Shown here piece after piece: positions 46,201-53,992 of a stretch of DNA of 64,000 bases. The stretch is from NCBI GenBank assembly GCA_964525565.1, contig CAZGHI010000008.1, positions 8,869-72,868 on the forward strand, in the 5' to 3' direction. The notes beneath the pieces are model-generated. The model was not told the origin of the DNA. It saw nothing but the letters and a program-made list of their open reading frames with translations, and ran no database searches. A program made the position numbers and the translations under genes. The DNA comes from OLB6 sp964525565 (GTDB lineage Bacteria > Bacteroidota > Ignavibacteria > Kapaibacteriales > Kapaibacteriaceae). The first letter of the stretch is position 1, and each line of letters starts with the position of its first letter.

Positions 46201-46543
46201 GCTCAACATTGTACGCTTTGAGGATTCCTTTTTCGTGCAGTGCAACGGCAGCATTGAGTGCAACCTGACCGCCCATTGTTGGAAGAATGGCTTGTGGACG
46301 TTCCTTGATGATGATTTGTTCTATGTACTCCGGAGTGATCGGTTCCACATAGGTAGCGTGAGCAATTTCCGGATCGGTCATGATTGTGGCAGGATTGCTG
46401 TTCACGAGAACTACACGATACCCCTCTTGTTTGAGCACCTTACAGGCTTGTGTACCGGAATAGTCAAACTCACAGGCTTGTCCGATTACGATGGGTCCTG
46501 ACCCGATGATGAGGATTGTCTCTATATCAGTACGTTTTGGCAT
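43272..46543 (-). CDS. carB: Carbamoyl-phosphate synthase large subunit, interrupted by an assembly gap
   Basis: About 1090 codons with two halves of the duplicated synthetase. The N-half (from 46543) has IIGSGPIVIGQACEFDYSG, the ATP-grasp segment RPSFTLGGTGGGIAYN and ends near 45448. The 10-base N run at 45438-45447 shifts the frame, giving false ends; the text continues with ESDTTLGVQMKSVGEAMAFGRT. The C-half has LGSGPNRIGQGIEFDYCCVQ and RPSYVLGGRAMQI, then an MGS allosteric domain with FISLSTFDK. It makes carbamoyl phosphate for pyrimidine and arginine synthesis; carA is not in the window. The ATG overlaps the pyrB stop by one base. Confidence 0.95.
45438..45447. other. Assembly gap (10 N) causing an apparent frameshift
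   Basis: Unknown bases within carB at the junction just before the GVQMKSVGE motif; the frame requires a different length. Confidence 0.99.
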
Positions 46544-47466
46544 TACAGTGATTCCTGGTTAAAAAGCGTTGTGCGAAGAACTGCCATGCGAACTGCTACT
46601 CCGTGCGTTACCTGTCTGCGAATAAGCGACTGCTTTGCAGTGATTACCGATTTGTCAATTTCCACCCCTTCGTTTACGGGACCGGGGTGAATGATGTAGG
46701 CATGAGGAAACATCTCAGCACGTTCCTTCGTGAATGCAAACTGTGCACGATAGTGCTCTACGGATGGAATATTGGAGTCGCTTATGCGTTCCCTTTGAAT
46801 TCTGAGCATACTCGCTACCGTGCACCACTGTAGCGCTTCGTTGATATGGTCAAATCGTGGCAGTGTAAATAAGGGATCGGTGCCATCTGGTGGCAAGAAC
46901 GATGCCGGTGCACAAACAGCAAACTCAGCTCCAAGCCTCGACAGCAGTTCTACCTGGGATCGTGCTACACGCGAGTGCCGCACATCACCTATAAGAGCAA
47001 TGCGAATGCCCTTAAGCGACGGCATCACTTCGAGCAATGTTGATGCATCTAACAGGGCCTGCGTCGGGTGAGATACCATGCCGGAACCTGCGTTAATAAC
47101 CGGTACACTCATCCATTGTGCAATGTCTCGTGCAAACGTATCAGAAGAGTGCCGAACAACGATTGCATCGAACATCATCGCTTCAATTGTTGCAAGTGTT
47201 TCTTCTAACGACTCTCCTTTTTCAAGGCTTGAGCCTTGAGGCTGAAAGGTAACCGTTGATGCTCCCAAGCGATGAGCAGCAGTTTCGAATGATAGACGAG
47301 TGCGCGTGGATGGTTCGAAGAAAACAAGAGCTACATTCCGACCAATACAAACATTGCGTTGAATGTTTTCTCTTCCAAGGAATTGCAGGTTTGTCCGAGC
47401 TTCGGAAAGTATATCGCTTATGGTACGATCCGGCAGATCTGCGATAGAAACAACGTGCACTGGCAT
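46543..47466 (-). CDS. pyrB: Aspartate carbamoyltransferase catalytic subunit
   Basis: 308 residues from the ATG at 47466; a longer open frame that reaches 47601 is only the antisense of the HU gene. The carbamoyl-phosphate motif FFEPSTRTRLSFE, the Lys of GSSLEKGESLEET and HPTQALLD are clear. It makes N-carbamoyl-aspartate, the first committed pyrimidine step, and precedes carB. An exact TAGTTTTG promoter element lies six bases before the ATG. Confidence 0.95.
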   Translation of the reverse strand: MPVHVVSIADLPDRTISDILSEARTNLQFLGRENIQRNVCIGRNVALVFFEPSTRTRLSFETAAHRLGASTVTFQPQGSSLEKGESLEETLATIEAMMFDAIVVRHSSDTFARDIAQWMSVPVINAGSGMVSHPTQALLDASTLLEVMPSLKGIRIALIGDVRHSRVARSQVELLSRLGAEFAVCAPASFLPPDGTDPLFTLPRFDHINEALQWCTVASMLRIQRERISDSNIPSVEHYRAQFAFTKERAEMFPHAYIIHPGPVNEGVEIDKSVITAKQSLIRRQVTHGVAVRMAVLRTTLFNQESL

Positions 47467-47472
47467 GAGGAA

Positions 47473-47480
47473 CAAAACTA
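47473..47480 (-). promoter_or_regulatory. Candidate promoter element of the pyrB-carB-prmC operon
   Basis: TAGTTTTG on the minus strand, exact TAnnTTTG, six bases before the pyrB ATG. The T run of the HU terminator lies immediately upstream (47485-47494), so terminator and promoter abut. No TTG is found at the usual distance; the upstream region is the terminator hairpin. Confidence 0.45.
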
Positions 47481-47484
47481 CGGT

Positions 47485-47514
47485 AAAAAAAAAAGGCCCA
47501 CATCTCTGTGGGCC
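47485..47514 (-). terminator. Intrinsic terminator of the HU-like gene
   Basis: On the minus strand GGCCCAC (47508-47514), loop AGAGAT, GTGGGCC (47495-47501), then ten T (47485-47494). A seven-base-pair GC-rich stem with T run is a textbook terminator, 17 bases after the HU stop. Confidence 0.9.
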
Positions 47515-47530
47515 TGAAGTACGCGAGCCG

Positions 47531-47869
47531 TCACTTCTTCTTCTTCGCTGCTGCTTTCTTTGGCGAAGCTGCTTTTTTCGGAGCAACCTTCTTTTCGCCA
47601 TTCACGATGGCCTTAAGGTCTGCACCGGCGCTGAACTTTGCAACCTTACGTGCTGCAATCTTCTGTGGTTTGCCGGTTTGAGGGTTACGCCCCATCCGTG
47701 CAGCCCGCTTGCCTACTTTGAAGGAACCAAAACCAATCAGGGTTACGTCGTTCCCCTTGCCCATCTCGGCTTTGATCGCATTCAATGCACTGTTCAAAGC
47801 GGCATCAGCCTGGCTCTTATTTAGGCCAGCACCAGCAGCGATTGCCTCAATCAGCTCTGCTTTGTTCAT
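47531..47869 (-). CDS. HU-family DNA-binding protein with a lysine/alanine-rich C-terminal tail
   Basis: 112 residues. The HU/IHF fold occupies 1-90: MNKAELIEAIAAGAGL, VTLIGFGSF, and the DNA-arm GRNPQTGKPQKIAARK. A tail from about residue 92 (EKKVAPKKAASPKKAAAKKKK, one amino acid repeated in PKKA units) resembles histone H1-like extensions seen in some bacterial HU proteins. It compacts DNA and bends it. It ends in an intrinsic terminator and its promoter is likely the element at 47911-47943. Confidence 0.93.
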   Translation of the reverse strand: MNKAELIEAIAAGAGLNKSQADAALNSALNAIKAEMGKGNDVTLIGFGSFKVGKRAARMGRNPQTGKPQKIAARKVAKFSAGADLKAIVNGEKKVAPKKAASPKKAAAKKKK

Positions 47870-47910
47870 GGATACCTCGTATGAGTATTGAAAAGGTGTT
47901 TGTTACACAA

Positions 47911-47943
47911 CGAACATAGCCCATAACCATGCGGGTTAGCAAG
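47911..47943 (-). promoter_or_regulatory. Candidate promoter of the HU-like gene
   Basis: CTTG (47940-47943) followed after 21 bases by TATGTTCG (47911-47918), one mismatch from TAnnTTTG, on the minus strand. The leader of about 35 bases ends with GAGG five bases before the ATG (47869). Confidence 0.45.
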
Positions 47944-47992
47944 GAACATTTTTCCACAACAACCCTATTTACGGGCTTTAGAGCCAGTTTCT

Positions 47993-48493
47993 TCACGGAT
48001 TTATGCCGGAACCTGTCCACAACACGGCAATTACGTTCACTCCGTACACTGCTAATAACAATGCAGCTACTGTGTACCCGGCTGCTGCTACATCGTCAAG
48101 TATCACAGCCCAAGCTTCAGTGCGGTTGTTGATGGCGGAAAGGGGCCAAGGTTTCGCCACATCGAAAATTCGAAACAAAACAATGGCCAATACCATCCAC
48201 CACTCACTGTCTTGAACAACGGGAAGCAGGCATACAATAAGCATTCCGATGGCCTCATCAATCACAACACGCTGTGGGTCTGTCCCCCACGATGCTTGTA
48301 CTCGTGATATGCTCCATTGTGCAGCTACGGTGAGAACAGCAATCGAAATCACAATTGCTAGTGTGATGTGTTCCGAGGGTACCATAAGCCACACGAGGCC
48401 AGCAACAACTGCACTGCACCATGTGCCGGGGGCAATCGGAAGGTAGCCAACCCCAAAGAACGTAGATACGATTGCTGCCACTGAGTTAAACAT
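47993..48493 (-). CDS. pgpA: Phosphatidylglycerophosphatase A
   Basis: 166 residues. GVGYLPIAPGTWCSA near the start is the PgpA signature, with IVFR/IFDVAKPWP and VILDDVAAAGYTV later holding the conserved Asp residues. It removes phosphate from phosphatidylglycerol-phosphate at the inner membrane and lies just after pgsA, the gene that makes that lipid; they overlap by eight bases. Confidence 0.9.
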   Translation of the reverse strand: MFNSVAAIVSTFFGVGYLPIAPGTWCSAVVAGLVWLMVPSEHITLAIVISIAVLTVAAQWSISRVQASWGTDPQRVVIDEAIGMLIVCLLPVVQDSEWWMVLAIVLFRIFDVAKPWPLSAINNRTEAWAVILDDVAAAGYTVAALLLAVYGVNVIAVLWTGSGINP

Positions 48494-49100
48494 TAGTGCT
48501 TCGACTGAAAAGATGACGGTATCGGATAATGTAGTCCAGGCCGGTAAAAAGAGTCCATAATGTTAAGAGCAACAGCAACCACCACACTGTTTTTGAATAC
48601 AACAGAGAAAACACAGATGTATTGGTGTCGAGATACTTACTCGTAATTCCGAATCCCGGATCTATCGTTGCAAGCCAATACAGCATCAGTACACAAATGA
48701 TAACAATCAACTGTAATCCCGTTTTAATCTTCGCGATCTTGGTGGTTACCACCTCCACACCCTTTGCTGTTCCAATGTTGCGCAGCACTGTTGTTCCAAA
48801 GTCACGGACAACAATAACGATCACCATCCACAATGGCATGATGCCGATGAGAAAGAAGGCCATGAATGCCGACGTTGTGAGAACTTTATCTGCAAGCGGA
48901 TCAAGGTAGGCTCCTTGTTCAGAGACCTCGCCGTAGCGACGTGCAAAGTACCCATCGGCCCAGTCGGTAATTGCGGCTAAACCAAAGGTGATCACCGCAA
49001 TGGTAACTGTGAGTGGTGTACCTGCTATCAGTAGCGAGAGAAAAATCGGTGCAAGAAACAGCCGTGAAACGGTAATGATATTTGCATACGTGAGCTTCAT
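48486..49100 (-). CDS. pgsA: CDP-diacylglycerol-glycerol-3-phosphate 3-phosphatidyltransferase
   Basis: 204 residues with about five membrane helices. The CDP-alcohol phosphotransferase motif DWADGYFARRYGEVSEQGAYLDPLADK (key residues D..DG..AR..G..D..D) is complete, about residues 46-72. It makes phosphatidylglycerol phosphate. Its start overlaps the tpiA stop. Confidence 0.92.
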   Translation of the reverse strand: MKLTYANIITVSRLFLAPIFLSLLIAGTPLTVTIAVITFGLAAITDWADGYFARRYGEVSEQGAYLDPLADKVLTTSAFMAFFLIGIMPLWMVIVIVVRDFGTTVLRNIGTAKGVEVVTTKIAKIKTGLQLIVIICVLMLYWLATIDPGFGITSKYLDTNTSVFSLLYSKTVWWLLLLLTLWTLFTGLDYIIRYRHLFSRSTNV

Positions 49101-49867
49101 GCACCTTCGGCAGCATTGACGATTGCAAGGAATAATGCGGCATCCAACGAAGCACCACCTACCAAGGCACCATCAATGTTGGGCATCGAGAACAATGCAA
49201 GTGCATTGTCTGGTGTAACACTACCACCATAAATAATTGTTGGACTCAGGTTGAATGAACTCTCACAGTAGCCCCGAATAAAGGAGTGTACTTCTGCTGC
49301 TTGCTCGGGCGTTGCAGCTTTTCCCGTTCCAATAGCCCATACAGGCTCGTATGCCAGAATGCACGAGGCCAAGGTACCTGATCCGGCATGGTGCACAAAC
49401 TCGCTGACTTGTTCTTCGATAACAGAAAATGTCCTTGATTGGCTTCGATCCTCTAATGTTTCGCCAACACACACAATCGGTGATATGCCGGCTTTCAGCG
49501 CAGCCATTGCCTTCGCTGCAATCACATTGTTCGATTCATGGAAATACTTTCGTCGCTCGCTATGTCCTACAATCACCCATCTGCACCCGACCTGAGCAAT
49601 CATCGTTGCCGATACCTCTCCGGTGTATGCACCACGCGGCTCGTGGTAGCAGTTCTGCGCTCCCAGCCCCACAGAGGTTCCTGTTACTATGTTGCCAACG
49701 GCTTGCAGGAAAGGAAATGGCGGACAGATCACTACATCAACATGATTTTGCTTGCCATCCAACGAATCACCGCGACTACATCCACGCACAACGTCTGTTG
49801 CAAGCTGCAGGGAATCGTCCAACGTGCCATTCATCTTCCAGTTCCCCGCTATAAAAAACCGTTTCAT
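49097..49867 (-). CDS. tpiA: Triosephosphate isomerase
   Basis: 256 residues. FIAGNWKMNGT with the catalytic Lys, HSERRKYF (His about 97) and the YEPVWAIGTGKAATPEQA region with the catalytic Glu (about 170) are complete. It interconverts the triose phosphates of glycolysis. Placement between lptC and pgsA is unusual in function but tightly packed. Confidence 0.95.
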   Translation of the reverse strand: MKRFFIAGNWKMNGTLDDSLQLATDVVRGCSRGDSLDGKQNHVDVVICPPFPFLQAVGNIVTGTSVGLGAQNCYHEPRGAYTGEVSATMIAQVGCRWVIVGHSERRKYFHESNNVIAAKAMAALKAGISPIVCVGETLEDRSQSRTFSVIEEQVSEFVHHAGSGTLASCILAYEPVWAIGTGKAATPEQAAEVHSFIRGYCESSFNLSPTIIYGGSVTPDNALALFSMPNIDGALVGGASLDAALFLAIVNAAEGA

Positions 49868-50406
49868 TGCCTATAAATACCTCTGACTTGAAAAATTCTG
49901 TAGTTGGTAAGATGTTGGTCTGAAACGAAGCCAACCCCTTCAATAATTTCCGAGGGAGTCGTGATCTTAACGTACTCTGACGATGTTATTCGCTCCTTAC
50001 TCTGGTCCCATACCAAGCGCGATGTTGTCAAACTCGTATTCGATGAGTCACTGTGTACATGAACATTGCCGATTGCCGTCATGTCTTTCGTCCGATCATC
50101 AATTATGGCACTGTCGGCTTTCAACCAGGCCGATGGTTCCCCGGTCACACGGCTATTGAAGGTTACGAATACACCATTGCCAAGCAATGTTTCCCGTTGG
50201 ACTTCATCCACCTCTGCTCTTCCAGCCTTCAGAACTGCTCTTGTAAATGAACTGTCCGAAAATCGTACTATGATATCGTAACTAACGTGAAGTGGAACAT
50301 GCAAGTATGGATCAATACTTGATTTCTGAAACTGCTGTTGATGGTTGCATGCCCACAAGGGCAGTATCAGGCCAACGGTCATCGTAAGTGCAGTAACGTT
50401 TTTCAT
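49864..50406 (-). CDS. lptC: LptC-family LPS transport lipoprotein-like protein
   Basis: 180 residues. The N-terminus is a hydrophobic helix ending LWACN (possible lipobox), then beta strands typical of LptC/OstA: AWLKADSAIIDDRTKDMTAIGNVHVHS and STSLTTSRLVWD-like segments (SLTTSRLVWDQSKERITSSEYV given in part as TTSRLVWDQS). It would be the periplasmic LPS-transport bridge protein. The kdsA gene next to it supports an LPS role. Start overlaps the kdsA stop. Confidence 0.85.
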   Translation of the reverse strand: MKNVTALTMTVGLILPLWACNHQQQFQKSSIDPYLHVPLHVSYDIIVRFSDSSFTRAVLKAGRAEVDEVQRETLLGNGVFVTFNSRVTGEPSAWLKADSAIIDDRTKDMTAIGNVHVHSDSSNTSLTTSRLVWDQSKERITSSEYVKITTPSEIIEGVGFVSDQHLTNYRIFQVRGIYRQ

Positions 50407-51188
50407 CCGCGTGCATCCCAGATACGCAACAGCATACTTACAAACGACTCTACTGCCGACAGTGGCAGTTGAGTTGCAGCATCGCTAAGAGCGTGTTTGG
50501 GTTCCGGGTGGCATTCGAAGAAAACACCGTCAACGCCGGCTGCAACGGCAGCCCGGGCAAGTGCGGGTATGAACTCCGGTTTGCCGCCGCTTTGTACACC
50601 CGCGCTCGGTTGCTGTACACTGTGCGTTGCATCATAGATTACCGGCAAGCCTGATTCCTTCATTATGACAAAGCCACGCATGTCAACAACAAGATCATGG
50701 TAGCCAAACGTTGTTCCACGTTCCGTAAGCCACACATTGGAGTTACCTGCGTCGAGTACTTTCTGAGCTGCCTTCACAACATCTTCCGGCGCCATGAACT
50801 GGCCCTTCTTAATGTTCACCGTTTTACCCGTTCGTGCAGCAGCTTCCAGTAACGACGTCTGCCTACTTAGAAATGCGGGTATCTGTAAAACATCGCACAC
50901 TTCGGCAGCCATTGCCGCTTCCGAATCTGCATGAATGTCGGTAAGCACGGGAAAACCAAATGTTGATTTAACATCCTGAAGCAGTGAAAGCGCTTCGAGG
51001 TCACCAATTCCCTGAAACGACCCCGAGCTGGTTCGGTTTGCCTTCCGGTATGAGGATTTAAAGACAACGGTCAACGGCAAACGCCGGGCAAGATCAGCTA
51101 AGGTTTCTGCAACAGTGAAGAGAACATCGCGTGATTCTACGACGCACGGACCGGCGATTATGAGAAGTCGGTTCTTGATTGATTGCAT
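50403..51188 (-). CDS. kdsA: 3-deoxy-8-phosphooctulonate synthase
   Basis: 261 residues. IAGPCVVESRD, KSSYRKANRTSSGSFQGIG, VLTDIHADSEA and TNIKKGQFMAPEDV-like VNIKKGQFMAPEDV are the KdsA motifs, with ERGTTFGYHDLVVDMR later. The enzyme makes Kdo-8-phosphate from arabinose-5-phosphate and phosphoenolpyruvate, so the cell has Kdo-containing LPS. It is the first gene of a set of five. Divergent start to ftsK with 58 bases between. Confidence 0.94.
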   Translation of the reverse strand: MQSIKNRLLIIAGPCVVESRDVLFTVAETLADLARRLPLTVVFKSSYRKANRTSSGSFQGIGDLEALSLLQDVKSTFGFPVLTDIHADSEAAMAAEVCDVLQIPAFLSRQTSLLEAAARTGKTVNIKKGQFMAPEDVVKAAQKVLDAGNSNVWLTERGTTFGYHDLVVDMRGFVIMKESGLPVIYDATHSVQQPSAGVQSGGKPEFIPALARAAVAAGVDGVFFECHPEPKHALSDAATQLPLSAVESFVSMLLRIWDARG

Positions 51189-51246
51189 ACGCGGCGCAAA
51201 TTATCCATAATTTTCGCTGCAGCATTGTGGAATCTTTCGAGGAACT

Positions 51247-53893
51247 GTGACCTCCTTACCCGATCATGTACCGCCCCGACGCTCCACCCGGAAGCGTTCT
51301 CGCCAAGATGCCGACGTCCCGGAACCGTCTATAACAGCTACAGGTCCGGACCCTGTTGTCGTCCGACGAATTCGTATTGCCTCGGTACTTCTGGCGCTCT
51401 TTTCGGTGCTGATTCTTGTGGCACTTGCTTCGTATTCCACTCACGACGAGGCTAATGCGCAGCTTAGCATTCGCGATGTGTTCGGTGTTATCCGGGGCGA
51501 CGATGAACTACGTGTACGATTTGAAACAACACAGAATCTGCTGGGTCTGCTTGGAGCCGTGATCAGCCATTGGATGTTTACTGCTACCATTGGAGTGTGG
51601 TCGGCTTGCATCCCGATACTTACATTGTTTTGGTCGTACGACCTGTTCCGGCACTTTCGCATTACACCGCTTGTTCAAAGGCGATCCATAGCTACACTCG
51701 TTGCCACCACCATTGTTTCGATGCTGTTTGGAACCATGCAGCTCGTTACGTGGATTCCTGACATTCCATCGTTCATGAGCGGAGCTGTCGGACAGTTTCT
51801 TGCCGGAATTCTCAGTCAATTCATCGGCATTGTTGGATCGTTAGCCGTGTGCTTTGTTTCGCTTGGCTTTGTGATCGTCTTCGGGTTTGACGTTCCTTTT
51901 TCAACCGTTACAAACACTGCTAAATCACTTCAGCAATTCATTCTGGCGGCTACACGAAACCAGCAACGCAGTGCTCACGCAACAACTAACGAAGCAACGC
52001 CAGCCGCTTCAGAGTCCTCGACTGTCGCTGACACGTCTTCAGAAGAGCAAGCAGACGATCGCTCGCCGAAGCACCTTTCACCAACCGTTACCATCCTGCG
52101 TTCTGGCCAGCATAAAGAGCAGAGTGCCGAGGATAAATCTGACGTGCAAAAGCCGGCAGTACGCGGCGCTCGTCTTGATTTAGCAGAAACGCAGCGGAGA
52201 CGCATGGAGGAACAAACATCAAGGGATGTATTAAACCCACTCACAGTGAAAGGGCCAACCGACCCCGGTGATGTACCGGAGCTACCGCTGTTTCTTGACG
52301 ATTCCGACGAAGACTCGGTAACCTCGGAACAACCTGACATCGCTTCTCCACTGGTGGTGCGAGTTGAATCCTCGGTGCAACCGGAACCGGAGGTACTTCT
52401 CTCGCACGTGACGTTGTACGACGAAGAGATCAGCTATAAACCGCCACCTTTATCTCTGCTCGTAGAAGGTTCGGATGAGATATCGGTGAATGACGATGAA
52501 TTGAAATCCAATGCAAAGATTCTCCAGGACAAGCTCGAAACGTTTCGAATAAAAATTGAGAATCTTACTGTTCAACCGGGACCTGTGGTAACACAGTACG
52601 AATTCGTACCTGCAAGCGGCATCAAAGTCTCGCAGATTGACGCACTGGCAGACGATATTGCATTGGCTCTGAAAGCCCCGGCCGTTCGCATTCAGGCGCC
52701 GGTACCAGGTAAAGGAACCGTAGGGATTGAAATACCAAACCTTAAACCTTCGCTGGTACGCTTCAGTAGCATCATCCGAAGTCCGAAGTACCACAATCCC
52801 GACATAAAACTCCCCATCGCTCTCGGTAAAACAGCCATTGGAGAGGTGTACTGTGCCGACCTGACCAAAATGCCTCACCTTCTCATCGCAGGTGCCACGG
52901 GCAAGGGCAAGTCGGTAGGCATAAACACACTGATAGCCTCGCTGATTTTTCGAATGCACCCTCGCGATCTAAAGTTCGTGATCATCGACCCTAAGCGGGT
53001 GGAGATGAGTTTATACCGAGAACTGCGCAACCATTTCCTGGCTGTTTCACCCGACATAGACGAAACAATCATAACTGAGCCGGCAAATGCAGTTGTTGTG
53101 TTGAAGAATGTTGTCGAAGAAATGCAGATACGGTACAATGTGCTCGCCAATGCCGGCCAGCGCAACATCGCAGACTACAACCGCAAGGTGAAGGAAGGAA
53201 AGATTAAAGACAAGGATGGCTTTCAGCACAGACCCATGCCATACATCGTGGTTATCATTGACGAGTTAGCGGATTTGATGATGACAGCTGGTAAGGATGT
53301 CGAAGAGCCAATCGTTCGACTTGCTCAGCTAGCACGCGCAGTTGGCATCCATTGTGTGGTAGCAACGCAGCGTCCGTCCGTTGATGTTGTCACAGGTCTG
53401 ATTAAAGCAAACTTCCCGGCACGCATTGCCTATCAGGTAAGTGCACGTGTTGACTCGCGAACAATTCTGGACACAAGCGGCGCTGAGCATTTGATTGGCA
53501 ATGGAGACATGTTGTTCTCACCGGGGAACACGCCCAAGCCCCTTCGCATGCAAAATGCCTTTATCTCTACCGAAGAGGTGGAAGCAGTGTGTGAACACAT
53601 CGGCAAACAAAAAGGTTATCGAACGCCGTATGTGTTGCCGTCAATACTGCAGAAGAAAAATGGTGGAGTTGCGGATGCTGGCGATCGCGATGCTCTGTTC
53701 GAAGATGCTNNNNNNNNNNNNNNNNNNNNNNNNNNNNNNNNNNNNNNNNNNNNNNNNNNNNNNNNNNNNNNNNNNNNNNNNNNNNNNNNNNNNNNNNNNN
53801 NNNNNNNNNNNNNNNNNNNNNNNNCCACCCGATGGAAGTAAAGGACGAGCCGTACTCCTGCAAAGCGAGAGCGAACTTGAGGCCTATCTGTAA
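51247..53893 (+). CDS. ftsK: FtsK/SpoIIIE-family DNA translocase, interrupted by an assembly gap
   Basis: About 880 codons. Start is GTG with GAGGA at 51239-51243. The N-terminus has about four membrane helices (40-210), then a low-complexity acidic/Ser-rich linker (about 235-400), then the motor with Walker A (AGATGKGKSV, about 548-557) and Walker B (IIDELADLMM, about 671-680), and TQRPSVDVVTG. The 115-base N run (53710-53824) removes most of the C-terminal gamma winged helix; the text resumes in another frame with PPDGSKGRAVLLQSES and stops at 53893. It pumps DNA at the division septum. Confidence 0.94.
53710..53824. other. Assembly gap (115 N) causing an apparent frameshift
   Basis: Unknown bases covering the FtsK gamma domain. 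The size fits about 38 missing residues, but the frame is not kept. Confidence 0.99.
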
Positions 53894-53992
53894 ATCTTGC
53901 AGTGCAACTGCTTCACGATACCCTACCTTTCCTACTGCTTTGTTCCGACACCTGGGTGGCGAGTATTGTATTTTTAAGGCTGTTTGCTTTCG

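Noticed and set aside
47467..47601. N-terminal extension of pyrB by about 45 codons
   Set aside because: It is the antisense of the end of the HU gene and of the terminator; its Arg/Lys-rich composition is the complement of the HU tail. The ATG at 47466 gives a normal-length PyrB.
53495..53893. A separate small gene after ftsK
   Set aside because: Its last residues are the FtsK C-terminus after the gap; the rest is another frame of ftsK.
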